NCBI RefSeq assembly: GCF_024166365.1
Contig: NC_064825.1
Coordinates: 100,020,480-100,084,479, forward strand
Direction: 5' to 3'
Origin: Elephas maximus indicus
Taxonomy: Eukaryota > Chordata > Mammalia > Proboscidea > Elephantidae
Length of the DNA stretch: 64,000 nt
Numbering within the stretch: position 1 is the first letter of the stretch; each line of letters begins with the position of its first letter. Made by a program: the position numbers and the translations under genes. Below are positions 32,136 to 42,539 of the stretch, in pieces. The notes beneath the pieces are model-generated. The model had not been told where the DNA came from, searched no databases, and was given only the letters and a program-made list of their open reading frames with translations.

Positions 32136-32780
32136 CACGCAAGGTCCAAATCCGTGCTTTCCACCTCTCCTGTCTACAGAGAAGTGGCTCCCAGTGACCT
32201 TTCTCACATTGGGGCTGGAGAGGAGGTGTCTCTCGGGGAGTAGGCAAAAGCAGTCCAGCAGGGAAGCCACCGGCAGAACCTCCTTTCAAAGGCGATCTGA
32301 AGGATTCAGTTGTCTTCCTGAACTGCCCCTGATTAAAAATAGAGCATGCCAGCCTGGCTGCCCAGCAGCTGAGCAGAGATCAGAAATCATTTCCAGCAAG
32401 CCTGGGTCTTTTAAGTTATTTATCTGTCTGCATTTTTCATCATTTGCCATTGATTTACACGGGCCCTTCCTGAGAGTCCCCTCTGGTGCCCGCCTGGCAG
32501 GGTAGCTGGCTCCAAGCCGGCCTCACCCCTGGGGTTCTTCCCATTTCCTGTAAGGTAGCCTGGCACCAGCTGCCCACTCAGCAGCCCCCAATCTGGATCC
32601 TCCATTACTAGAACTGCCAGCCCTGGGAGGTCTCTGTCCCTCCCTCCTCCTCAGCTTCATCTCCCCACAGCATGAGAGGTGCAGAAGTTCCGGAGCAAGC
32701 GGATCTGAACACCAGTACCACTGCTGCCCTCCTCTCTTGTACATCCCCCCACCCCACTCTTTGCCCCTCCCTGCCCCAGA
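32136..32780. other. unique sequence, possible constrained segment
   Basis: The 136-codon plus frame (32,095-32,505) starts inside MIR sequence and shows no domain, so I do not call it a gene. 32,325-32,470 (AAAAATAGAGCATGCC, GTTATTTATCTGTCTGCATTTTTCATC) looks like possible conserved non-coding DNA. Confidence 0.3.
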
Positions 32781-32789
32781 GGTTGACCC

Positions 32790-33175
32790 CTAAGAAGTGC
32801 ATCCTTGGGGCTCTCTTATGCTTTGATTGTGGTTACGCTTCTGCGATGGGAGATACTGGGAGGAAACAGTGAGGGGTTGGGGCATTTCCACTGAGGCTCT
32901 GGAAGTGGCTCTATCCCTACAACAGTCCCTCTCCCATAGCTCCCTTCTTTCCCGGGTTCCGGTAACACTGTTTCCCCCCCGGAGACTTCGGGCTTGGGGT
33001 AGTAATGGCTGTCTGCATCTGCTGGTACCTGGGTGCCTCAGCCTCCCTTGTTAGTTCCCTTAGCCCTGTCCATATCTCTGTAAAGCCTCTTCATTAAATT
33101 CTTTTTAAAATCCTAGCTGATATGGCTCCCATTTCCTGCCAAGACCCTGAATGGTCCACAGGAGTTCCTGGCTCC
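32790..33175 (+). mobile_element. old LTR-like repeat
   Basis: Text resembles the 3' half of an old mammalian LTR: CCCGGGTTCCGGTAACACTG, GGGGTAGTAATGGCTGTCTG, a TCATTAAATTC poly-A-type signal at 33,090-33,098, and TTTCCTGCCAAGACCCTGA near its end. Family not assigned; ends not defined. Confidence 0.4.
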
Positions 33176-33817
33176 GTGAAGTGTAAATCATAGGCGGAAA
33201 TAGAGGCTCCCAGGGTAATGCTGCCAGGGACCCAGGGGAGACTCATGCTTGTTTCTGGTCAGAGAACACAAGCCATACTCCTCCACCAAACACCTTAGGT
33301 GCCACATCGTCATCCCTTTTTTACTCTCTTGAGGGATAAATAGGGAGTATTTGTCTCATCAACACTTGCACCTGAGGCTGGATTTGAACCATCTAGAGGT
33401 GGGGAGGGGGACAACCTTCTGATAGAGGAGTGGGCTTGGGTCACAGGCTGTGACTTCCCACTGTCCATGGCCAGGTGTGACTTCAGGCAACTCTACCACA
33501 TACCTCATCAAGTACATCATTTGGGGTCCTTTGACTGTAAGTTTTAGAAAGTCCACTGAAAATATCTTAAATAATAAGAAATTCATTATCTCGCCTAACA
33601 AGATGTCTGGAATGAACAATTCTAGAGTTGTCAAATTCAACTAAGATAGGATTCTCAGTTGGTTTTTCAACTCTCCTCTTGGCTTCCTCCTCATATTCAC
33701 AAAATAGCTACTGCAGCTCTGGACATCATATCCTATCACAGCAAGATCTAAAGAAGGAAGGCAAGAGTCCTGTGTTAGCCAGGACATGAGTCCAAACATT
33801 GTCACAAGATCCAAAAT
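33176..33817. other. unique sequence
   Basis: Nothing recognised. ATCCAAAAT at 33,809-33,817 is the left duplication of the RTE that follows. Confidence 0.4.
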
Positions 33818-36138
33818 GTTTTTGTTGTTGTTAGGTGCCATCGAGTTTGTTCTGGCTCATAGTGACCCTATGTACAACAGAACAAAACACTGCCTGGTCC
33901 TTCACCATTGTCACAATCATTTACCTTGGGCCCATTGTTGCAGCCACTGTGTCAATTCATCTCATTGAGGGTCTTTCTCTTTTTCCTGAACCTCTACTTT
34001 ACAAAACATGATGTCCTTCTCCAGGAACAAAGTACGCTTCTAAGGAGCATTCTGGCTGTAATTCTTCCAAGACAGATTTGTTCATTCTTCTGGCAGTCCA
34101 AGGCATATTCAATATTCTTCGTCAACACCATGATTCAAAGGCATTGATTCTTCTTTGAGCTTCTTTATTCATTGTCCAGCTTTCACATGCATATAAGGCA
34201 GTTGAAAATATTATGGCTTGGGTCAGGCGGACCTCAGTCCTTAAGGAGACACCTTTGTTTCTTAACACTTTAAAGAGATATTTTGCAGTACCTTCGCCTA
34301 ACACAGTAAGTCATTTGATTTCTTAACTGCTGCTTCCATGGGTGTAGATTGTGGATCCAAGTAAAATGAAATTCTTGACAACTTCAATTTTTTCTGTTTA
34401 TCATGATGTTGCTCATTGGTCCAGTTGTGAGGGTTTTTGTTTTCTTAATGCTGAGGTGCAATCCATACTGAAGTCTCTGGTCTTTGATTTTCATCAGTAA
34501 GTGCTTCAAGTCCTCTTTACTTTCAGCAAGCAAGGTTGTGTCATCTGCATAACACAGGTTGTTAAGGAGTCTTCCTCCAATCCTGATGCCCTGTTCTTCT
34601 CCATACAGTCCAGCTTCTCAGATTATTTGCTCAGCATGCAGATTGAATAGATATGGTGAAAGGATACAACCCTGATCCACACCTTTCTTGACTTTAAACC
34701 ACACAGTATTCCCTTGTTCTCTCTGAACAACTGCTCCTTGGTCTAAGTACACGTTTCTCATGAACACAATTAAGCATTTTGGAATTCCCATTCTTCACAA
34801 TGTTATCCATAATTTGTTATGATCCACAGTCAAATGCCTTTGCATAGTCAATAAAACACAGGTAAACATCTTTCTGATAGTCTCTGCTTTTAGCCAGGAT
34901 CCATGTGACATCAGCAATGATATCCCTTGTTCCATGTCCTCTTCTGAATCTGGCTTGAATTTCTGGTAGTACCCTGTCCATGTACTGCTGCAACCGCTTG
35001 AATAATCTTCAGCGAAATTTTACTTGTGTGATATTAACAATATTGTTTGATAATTTCTGCATTCTATTGGATCAACTTTTTTTTTTTTGGAATGGGCACA
35101 AATATGGATCTCTTCCAGTCAGTTGGCCAGGTTGCTGTCCTCCAAATTTCTTGGCATAGAAAGTGAACACTTCTAGCGTTGCATCTTTTTGTTGAAACAT
35201 CTTAACTGATATTCCATCAACCCCTGGAGCCTTGTTTCTCACCAATGCCTTCAGAGCAGCTTGGGTCTCCTCCTTCAGTACCATCGGGTTCTTAATGATA
35301 TGCTACCTCCTGAAATGGCTGAACATCAATCAGTTCTTTTGGGTACAGTGACTTGGTGTATTCCTTTCATCTTCTTTTGATGCTTCCTGTGCCGTTTAGT
35401 ATTTTTCCCACAGAATCTTTCAATATTGCAACTCAGGGCTTGAATTTTTTCTTCAGTTCTTTCAGCTTGAGAACTGCTGAGTGTGTTCTTCCCTTTTGGT
35501 TTTCTATCTCAGGTCTTTGCACATTTCATTATAATACTTTGTCTTTTTGAGCTGCTCTTTGAAACCTTCTGTTTGGCTCTTTAACTTTATCACTTCTTCC
35601 TTTGGCTTTAGCTACTCTGCATTCAAGAGTAAGTTTCCGAGTCTCTTCTGACATCCATTTAGGCCTTTTCTTTCTTTCCTGTCTTCTTAATGACCTCTTG
35701 CTTTCTTCATGTATGATGTCCTTGATGTCATTCCACAACTTGTCTGGTCTTTGGTCATTAGTGTTTACTGCATCAAATCTTGTTCTTGAGATGGTCTCTA
35801 AATTCAGGTCGGATATAATGAAGGTCGTATTTTGGCTCTGGTGGACTTGTTCTAATTTTCTTCAGCTTCAACTTGAACTTGCGTATAAGCAACGATGATC
35901 TGTTCCACAGTCAGCTCCTGACCTTGTTCTAACTGATGGTATTGAGCTTTTCCACCATCTTTTTCCACAGATGTAGTCGATTTGATTCTTGTGTATTCCA
36001 TCTGGTGAGGTCCACATGTATAGTCACTGTATTGTTGAAAAAAGGTATTTGCAATGAAGAAGTCATTGGTCTTGCAAAATTCTATCATGCGATCTCCAGT
36101 GTCATTCCTATCACCAAGGCCGTATTTTCCAACTACTA
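33818..36138 (-). mobile_element. BovB/RTE-type LINE, 2.3 kb
   Basis: Minus-strand copy with tail at left (TTGTTGTTGTTAGGTGCCATCG) and truncated 5' end at right inside the endonuclease domain. ATCCAAAAT at 33,809-33,817 and 36,139-36,147 is the 9-bp target-site duplication. The right copy merges with an A-rich run. Second-longest RTE in the window. Confidence 0.93.
33950..36137 (-). pseudogene. RTE ORF2 remnant: partial endonuclease and reverse transcriptase
   Basis: Reading from the right: VGKYGLGDRNDTGDRMIEFCKTNDFFIANTFFQQ (short piece of the endonuclease, 36,040-36,140), then linker text with MWNDIKDIIHEESKRSLRRQ (35,660-35,738), the RT start KALVRNKAPGVDGISVKMFQQ (35,190-35,260), an intact YADD at 34,540-34,551, and the C-terminal AKYLFKVLRNKGVSLRTEVRLTQ (34,220-34,290). 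Several frameshifts and stops separate these blocks, so no full enzyme is encoded. It retains the catalytic box that the 17.3-kb copy has changed to YTDD. Confidence 0.87.
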
Positions 36139-36147
36139 ATCCAAAAT

Positions 36148-36300
36148 AAAAAAAAAAATAGCAGTGGACTAAATAAGATAGGCATTTATTTATCTGCCCC
36201 ATTACATTATAGTCCGAGGACAGGACATGGCAGCCCAGTGGTATTGAAGACCAGGCTTATCCTATTGCCCTTACCTGAAAGGATGGAGATGGCTTATCAC
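36148..36300 (-). mobile_element. unassigned repeat, copy A part 1
   Basis: The reverse complement of about 36,190-36,300 aligns with 41,493-41,605 (shared CTCCATCCTT.CAGGTAAG, GCCTGGTCTTCAA, GGGCTGCCAT.TCCTG). Copy A continues at 39,443 after the U6-L1 insertion. Likely an old LTR or DNA transposon; not named. Confidence 0.6.
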
Positions 36301-36315
36301 CACGTAAGCATTTTT

Positions 36316-39300
36316 TTCTATTGTGCTTTAAGTGAAAGCTTACAGCTCAAGTTAGTTTCTCATACAAAAATTTATACACACATTGTTATGTGACCCTAGT
36401 TGCTATCCCCATAATATGTCAGCGCATTCCTCCTTTCCATCCTGGATTTCCCATGTCCATTCAACCAGCTCCTGTCCCTTTCTGCCTTCTCATCTCCCCT
36501 CTGGGCAGGAGCTACCCACTTAGTTTCATATATCTACTTGAACTAAGAAGCACACTCTTCACAAGTATAATTTTATGTCTTATATTGCGGTCTAATTTTT
36601 GTCTGAAGAGTTGGCTTCAGGAATGGTTTTAGTTCTGGGTTACCAGAGAGTCCAGGGGCTGTGTCTTCTGGGGTTCCTCCAGTCTCAATCAGACCATTAA
36701 GTCTGGTCTTTTTACTAGAATTTAAGTTCTGCACCCCACTTTTTTCCTGCTTCATCAGGGACTCTCTGTTGTGTTCCCTGTCAGGGCGGTCATTGGTGGT
36801 AGCTGGGCACCATCTAGTTCTTCTGGTCTCAGGCTAATGGAGTCTCTGGTTTAAACCCATTGAATTGCTGTGGAGTCGGGTCCAATACATAGCGACCCTA
36901 TAGGACAGAGTACAACTGCCCCATAGAGTTCCCAAGGAGCGCCTGGTGGATTTGAACTGCTGACTTTTTGGCTAGCAGCCATAGCACTTCACCACTACGC
37001 CACCAGGGTTTCCGTCTCTGGTTTATGTGGCCCTTTTTGTTTCTTGGGCTAATATTTTCCTCGTGTCTTTGGTGTTCTTCATTCTCCTTTGCTCCAGGTG
37101 GATTGGGACCAATTGATGCATTTTAGATGGCCACTCGCTAGATTTTAAGACCCCAGATACCACTCACCAAAGTGGGATGCAGAACATTTTCTTAATAAAC
37201 TTTGTTATGCCAATTGACCTAGATGTCCCCTGAAACCATGGTCCCCAGACCCCCACCCCTGCTACTCTGTCCCTCAAAGTGTTTTGTTTTATTCAGGAAA
37301 CTTCTTAGCTTTTGGTTTAGTCCAGTTATGCTGACTTCCCCTGTATTGTGTGTTGCCCTTCCTTTCATCTAAAATAAGTCTTGTCTACAATCTAATTAGT
37401 GAACACCCATCTCCCTCCCTCCCTACCCTCATAACCATCTGTGTTTAAACCTCTTCTTGAGTTCTTCTAATAGTGGTCTCCTACAATACTTGCCCTTTTG
37501 CAACTGACTGATTTCACTCAGCATAATGCCTTCCAGAACCCTTCATGTTATGAGATGTTTCTCAGATTCATTGTTGTTCTTCATCGGTGCATAGTATTCC
37601 ATTGTGTGAATATACCATAATTTGTTTATCCATTCATCCTTTGATGGGCATCTAGGTTGTTTCTATTGCGAACAATGCTGCGATGAACATGGGTGTGCAT
37701 ATATCTGTGTGACGGCTCTTATTTCTCCAGGATATATTCAAAGGAGTGGGATTCCTGGATCGTATGTATGGTACTTCTATTTCTCCTACATTTATTGTTT
37801 TGTGTTTTTTGGATTAATGCTAATCTTATTGGGGTGAGATGGTATCTTTTTGCAGTTTTGATTGCATTTCTCTAATGGCTAATGATCATGAGCATTTCCT
37901 CGTGTCTGTTAGCTACTTGAATGTCTTCTTTGGTGAAGTGCCTGTTCATATCCTTTGCCTATTTTTTAATTGGGTTATTTGTCTTTTTGTTGTTGAGTTT
38001 TTGCAGTATCTTGTAGATTTTAGAGATTAGACCCTGATCTGATATGTCACAGCCAAAAATTTTTTCCCAGTCTGTAGGTTGTCTTTTTACTTTTTGGGTG
38101 AAGTCTTTTGATGAGCATAAGTGTTTGATTTTTAGGAGCTCCCAGTTATCTAGTTTCTCTTCTGGTGTTTGTGCATTGTTAGTAATGTTTTGTATTCTGT
38201 TTATACCATGCATTAGGGCTCCTAGCATTGCCCCTATTTTTTCCTCCATCATCTTTATCGTTTTAGATTTTATATTTAGGCCTTTGATTCATTTTGAGTT
38301 AGTTTTTGTGCATGGTGTGAGGTATGGGTCTTGTTTCATTTTTTCGCAGGTGGATATCTAGTTATGCCAGCGCCATTTGTTGAAGAGACTGTCTTTCCCC
38401 CATTTAACTGACTTTGGGCCTTTGTCAAATATCAGCTGCTCATATGTGGATGGATTTATGTCTGGATTCTCAATTCTGTCCCATTGGTTTATGTGTCTGT
38501 TGTTGTACAAGTACCAGGCTGTTTTGACTACTGTGGTGGTATAACAGGTTCTAAAATCAGGCAGTGCGAGGTCTCCCACTTTGTTCTTCTTCGTCAGTAA
38601 TGCTTTACTTATCTAGGGCCTCTTCCCTTTCCAAATCAAGTTGATGATTTGTTTCTCCGTCTCATTAAAAAATGTCATTGGAATTTGGATCTGGATTGCA
38701 CTGTATCTGTAGATCACTTTGGGTAGAAGTGGCGTTTTCACAATGTTGAGTCTTCCTATCCATGAGGAAGGTATGTTTTTCCACTTAAGTAGGTCTCTTT
38801 TAGTTTCTTGCAGTAGCGTCTTGTAGTTTTCTTTGTATAGGTCTTTTACCTCTCTGATTAGATTTATTCCTAAGTATTTTATCTTCTTGGGGGCTATTGT
38901 AAATGGTATTGATTTGGTGATTTCCTCTTCGAAGTTCTCCTTGTTGGTGTTGAGGAATCCAACTGATTTTTGTATGTTTATCTTATATCCTGATACTTTG
39001 CTGAAATCTTCTATTAGTTCCAGTAGTTTTCTTGTGAATTCTTTGGGATTTTCTGTCTATAAGATCATATCATCTGCAAATAGGGATACTTTTACTTCTT
39101 CCTTATCAATTTGGATGCCCTTTATTTTTTTTTCCAGCCTAATTGCTCTGGATGGGACCTCGGCACAATGCTTCATAAGAGTAGTCATAAAGGGCATCCT
39201 TTGTCTGGTTCCTATTCTCAAGGGGAATGCTTTCAGACTCTCTCCATTTAGGATGATGTTGGCTGTTGGCTTTGTATAAATGTGTATCATTACGTTGAGG

Positions 39301-39335
39301 AATTTCCCTTCTATTCTTATTTCACTGAGAGTTTT
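36316..39335 (-). mobile_element. L1 part of the chimera, 5'-truncated
   Basis: 3' UTR at left (TTCTATTGTGCTTTAAGTG, GGGATGCAGAACATTTTC) and ORF2 C-terminal two-thirds at right. Interrupted by an AfroSINE at 36,854-37,013. The last L1 base at the U6 junction is about 39,335, within the RT domain. Confidence 0.93.
36854..37013 (-). mobile_element. AfroSINE inside the L1
   Basis: Complete minus copy (AACCCATTGAATTGCTGTGG ... GCCACCAGGGTTTCC). GTCTCTGGTTTA at 36,842-36,853 is repeated at 37,014-37,025, a 12-bp duplication. It postdates the U6-L1 insertion. Confidence 0.95.
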
Positions 39336-39407
39336 AAAAACATGGAATGCTTCATGAATTTGGGTGTCATCCTTGCACAGGGGCCATGCTAATTTTCTCT
39401 GTATCAT
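37959..39407 (-). pseudogene. L1 ORF2 fragment fused to U6
   Basis: The frame at 39,057-39,407 begins with 24 codons read from the U6 segment and passes in frame into L1 RT text (KTLSEIRIEGKFLN, ANIILNGESLKAFPLR, then the catalytic SLFADDMIL near 39,065). Downstream ORF2 blocks occur at 38,358-38,579 ([32 protein letters not shown]) and 37,959-38,252 (the IGAMLGALMHGINRIQNI and KIKHLCSSKDF text). The C-terminal Cys/His cluster is degraded around 37.6-37.9 kb. Frameshifts and an early stop at about 39,057 disable it. The in-frame U6 fusion is a by-product of the join, with no evidence of translation. Confidence 0.85.
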
Positions 39408-39442
39408 TCCAATTTTAGTATATGGGCTGCTGGAGTGAGCAC
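39336..39442 (-). pseudogene. RNU6 (pseudogene): U6 snRNA pseudogene, full length, at L1 5' junction
   Basis: 107 nt on the minus strand align end to end with U6 spliceosomal RNA: 5' GTGCTC start, ATATACTAAAATTGGAA, the ACAGAGA box, ATTAGCATGGCCCCTG, CAAGGATGACAC, and a terminal T-run. About a dozen substitutions, most at former CpG sites (for example in the 5' stem GCTTCGG region). There is no U6-type proximal element or TATA box on its upstream side (right of 39,457 on the plus strand), and the 3' end joins L1 directly. It is therefore a retrotransposed copy and not an snRNA gene. Confidence 0.95.
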
Positions 39443-39690
39443 CATGTAAGCATTTTTGTCAACATAAAAGAGGAAGAAATGGAGGGGAGGACATGCCCCT
39501 TCCTTTTATAGGCACAACCACAGAAGTTGCACATATCACTTATCCTCACATATCAGTGGCCAGAACTTGGCTACATGCCATGCCTAGCTGCAAGGGAGGT
39601 TGGGAAATGCAGTCTTTGGCTGAGTAGCCAGGTGCCCAGGTAAAAATTCCTCAGCATGGAAAAAGGGGAAAGTGCATACTGGGGGAAAAT
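39443..39690 (-). mobile_element. unassigned repeat, copy A part 2
   Basis: Continuation of copy A. Its reverse complement matches 41,268-41,492: GAATTTTTACCTGGGCAC, GACTGCATTTCCCA, GGCATGTAGCCAAGTTCTGGCC, AGCTTCTGTGGTTGT. The two copies are inverted relative to each other and about 1.6 kb apart. Confidence 0.6.
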
Positions 39691-39728
39691 GAGTCATCTC
39701 TCCATAGTCCTTGTCTCATGTACCCTTA

Positions 39729-41003
39729 TGTTATGGATGGAATTGTGACCTCCCCAAATATCTATCAACTAGGTTTCAGGTTACTAGGTTAGGCTAAGCC
39801 GTGGTGCTCAGTTTTGTGTGGTCGTCCTCCACTTTGTGATCTGACGTGATTACCCTTTGTGTTATAAATCCTAACCTAACCTCTGTGATGTTAATGAGGC
39901 AGGATTAGAGGCAGTTATGTTAATGAAGCAAGACTCAATCTGCAGGATTTGGTTGTATCTTTTTTTTTATAATTTTTATTGTGCTTTAAGTGAAAGTTTA
40001 CACATCAAATCAGTCTCTCACATAAAAACCCACATACACCTTGCTACATACTCCCAATTACTTTCCCCCTAATGAGACAGCTCGCTCTCTCCCTCCACTC
40101 TCTCTTTTCGTGTCCATTTTGCCAGCTTCTAACCCCCTCCGCCCTCTCATCTCCCCTCCAGGAAGAGATGCCAACATAGTCTCAAGTGTTCACCTGATCC
40201 AGGAAGCTCATTCCTCACCAGCATCCTTCTCCAACCCGTTGTCCAGTCCAATCCATGTCTGAAGTGATGGCTTTGGGAATGGTTCCTGTCCTGGGCCAAC
40301 AGAAGATCTGGGGGCCATGACCACTGGGGTCCTTCTAGTCTCAGTCAGACCATTAAGTCTGGCCTTATGAGAATTTGAAGTCTGCATCCCACTGCTCTCC
40401 TGCTCCCTCAGAGGTTCTCAGTTGTGTTCCCTGTCAGGGCAGTCATTGGTTATAGCTGGGTACCATCTAGCTCTTCTGGTCTCCGGATGATGTAGTCTCT
40501 GGCTCATGTGGCCCTTTCTGTCTCTTGGGCTCATAATCGTCTTGTGTCCTTGGTGTTCTTCATTCTCCTTTGATCCAGGTGGGTTGAGACCAATTGATGC
40601 ATCTTAGATGGCTGCTTGCTAGCGTTTAAGACCCCAGACACCACTCTTCAAAGTGGGATGCAGAATGTTTTGGATTTGGTTGTATCTTGAGTCAGTATCT
40701 TTTGAGCTACAAAATAGAGAATCAAGCAGAAAGGGAGGGGCCTCATACCACCAAGAAAGAAATGCTGGGAGCATAGTGTGTCCTTTAGGCCCAGGGTCCT
40801 TGTGCTGAGAAGCTCCTAGACCAGGGGAAGGTTGATTGCAAGGACCTTCCCCCAGAGCCAAGAGAACGCGAAAGCCTTCTCCTGGAGCTGGTTCCTCTGA
40901 ATTCAGACTTCCAGTGCCCTAGACTGTGACAGAATAAATTTCTGTTTGTTAAAGCCATCCATTTGAGGTATTTCTGTTATAGCAGCACTAAATAACTAAG
41001 AAA
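39729..41003 (+). mobile_element. MaLR/ERVL-type solo LTR interrupted by L1
   Basis: TGTTATGGATGGAATTGTGACC start; ends ...AACTAAGAAA. CCTTA at 39,724-39,728 and 41,004-41,008 is a perfect 5-bp duplication. AATAAA at 40,933-40,938. An L1 3' fragment occupies 39,962-40,671. Without it the LTR is about 550 bp, matching the other family members. Confidence 0.93.
39962..40671 (-). mobile_element. L1 3' UTR fragment in LTR
   Basis: Poly-A end at left (T-run 39,958-39,969) and truncated at GATGCAGAATGTTTT on the right. Perfect 17-bp duplication GGATTTGGTTGTATCTT at 39,945-39,961 and 40,672-40,688. Only 3' UTR, no coding. Confidence 0.95.
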
Positions 41004-41008
41004 CCTTA

Positions 41009-41267
41009 AAAATAAGGAGGAAAACCATTGAGGGCATCCCCACTCCCACCCCACCACTACCAGATTCCCTTTTGTATCTCATTAACCAAGGTTTATGCAA
41101 GGCCAGTTTTGTATCTGCGGGGAAGCTTGGCCAGGACTCAGGCTCTGCCAGGAAAAAGAAGGGCAGAAATGGCTATTAAGTGGTCAACTAAAATTGTCTG
41201 CCATATTTACACAGCTACAGTGGGAAAGAATCTTCATCCTTACATTCCTTACTCTGTGTGTGTGTGT
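41009..41267. other. unique spacer
   Basis: Short GT microsatellite at 41,256-41,268; nothing else seen. Confidence 0.35.
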
Positions 41268-41605
41268 ATCTGCTTTTCCCTTTGTCCATGTTGGGGAATT
41301 TTTACCTGGGCACAGGACTGCCAGCCAAAGACTGCATTTCCCAGGCTCCCTTGCACCTAGGTGTGGCATGTAGCCAAGTTCTGGCCAATGATATGTGAGT
41401 ATAAGTGATGCACGCAGCTTCTGTGGTTGTCCCTATAAGAGGAATAGTCATGTCCTCCCCTCTATTTCTTCTTCCTTCTTGTTGACTAAAATGCTTATTT
41501 GATGATGAGCCAGCTCCATCCTTGCAGGTAAGAGCAACAAGTTAGATATGCCTGGTCTTCAAAATCATCGGGCTGCCATTTCCTGGCCTGGGACTCTATA
41601 TGTGT
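41268..41605 (+). mobile_element. unassigned repeat, copy B
   Basis: Inverted partner of the copy at 36,190-36,300/39,443-39,680. At the place where copy A carries the U6-L1 insertion (TAAAATGCTTATTTGATGATG, about 41,487-41,507) copy B is uninterrupted, so it serves as a paralogous empty site. Confidence 0.62.
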
Positions 41606-42539
41606 GTGTTCGTGTTTTTGTGGCTGGCAACAAAAACGGCTCTGCTTAGTCAGGCCAACAAAGAACTTTATTTAGGGGAGGGATATGGGCATCCCACATT
41701 CACAAGGAAGGAGTGACCCACCAAATGATGAGAAGGATGGGATGTTGCTGGACCTCAGGGGTTGGAGGCAGAAAATCTAATGTCATGGGGAGACTGTCTT
41801 CACTGTCTCCACAGGGTGTCCTCACTCCCTCTCCTTGCAGACTGAATCTTCCACAGGTGGGGGACATGGCCAGTTAGACCCCTGGAACTCTATCTTGTAG
41901 CCCCACCACTAGGTAGGAACTACCACTTTCCCCATTCCAGTTTGAAAAAGTCTGTGGGGGAACACTGATTGGCCCAGCTCAAATCAAATATCCACCCCCA
42001 GGCCAATCATCTGTGATCCAAGGAGTGTGGTCATGTAACAACCCCTCCTAAAATCATGAGATGAAGTTGGAGGAGGGTGGCCTAGACAGGTAAAATAATA
42101 AGTGTGCGCTTCTGTTCTTTACTAAGACTAGGTGGCCTTTGGCGGTTGTGGTAGTGAGGTGGGGGTGACAAGATCCTAGAAAGCTGCTTAGGTCCCAGGA
42201 GGGACTGTCCCTGATTAAACTGTATGTGGGTCATTTTTTTTGCAGTGTTTTCCCGGTTCAGTACAAACATTGTGTTTAGGATTGTCTGTGCGGTCTCGGC
42301 CACTTGCCCAAAATTACGCCATAATTTCAGGATTAGGATTGAGGGATTTGGGCCCCTGATTCAGTGGTGTTTTGTTTTCTTTTTAAACTATCAATTAAGA
42401 AGTGAATACACTCTCCTTACCAAAATTCAAAAATAAAATAAAGCTAAATGTTCTGCTTGACTCCCCCTCAATTCCAATCTTTTTCTAAGAGGTAGCCGCA
42501 GTTGATTTGAAATTTATTTTTCCAGACCTTGTTCATGCA
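41606..42539. other. unassigned; possible old LTR
   Basis: CAACAAAGAACTTTATTTAGGGG (41,667-41,690, antisense poly-A-signal-like) and GATTGGCCCAGCTCAAATC / CCAATCATCTGTGATCC (41,967-42,016) recall an old antisense LTR, but I cannot name it. 42,100-42,540 holds nothing recognised. Confidence 0.3.

Larger units (their letters stand above)
36301..39457 (-). mobile_element. U6 snRNA/L1 chimeric retrocopy with target-site duplications
   Basis: One insertion composed, in its sense direction (minus), of a full-length U6 sequence (39,442 down to 39,336) joined directly to a 5'-truncated L1 (39,335 down to about 36,316) with a T-run at its 3' end. CACGTAAGCATTTTT (36,301-36,315) and CATGTAAGCATTTTT (39,443-39,457) flank it, a 15-bp duplication with one CpG-to-TpG change. 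U6-L1 joins of this layout are known to arise by template switching of L1 reverse transcriptase from L1 RNA to U6 RNA. The L1 part is more diverged than that at 19-22 kb and holds a later AfroSINE. Confidence 0.93.

Noticed and set aside
39336..39442. Functional U6 snRNA gene
   Set aside because: About a dozen substitutions, no U6 promoter elements upstream, and direct fusion to L1 at the 3' end.
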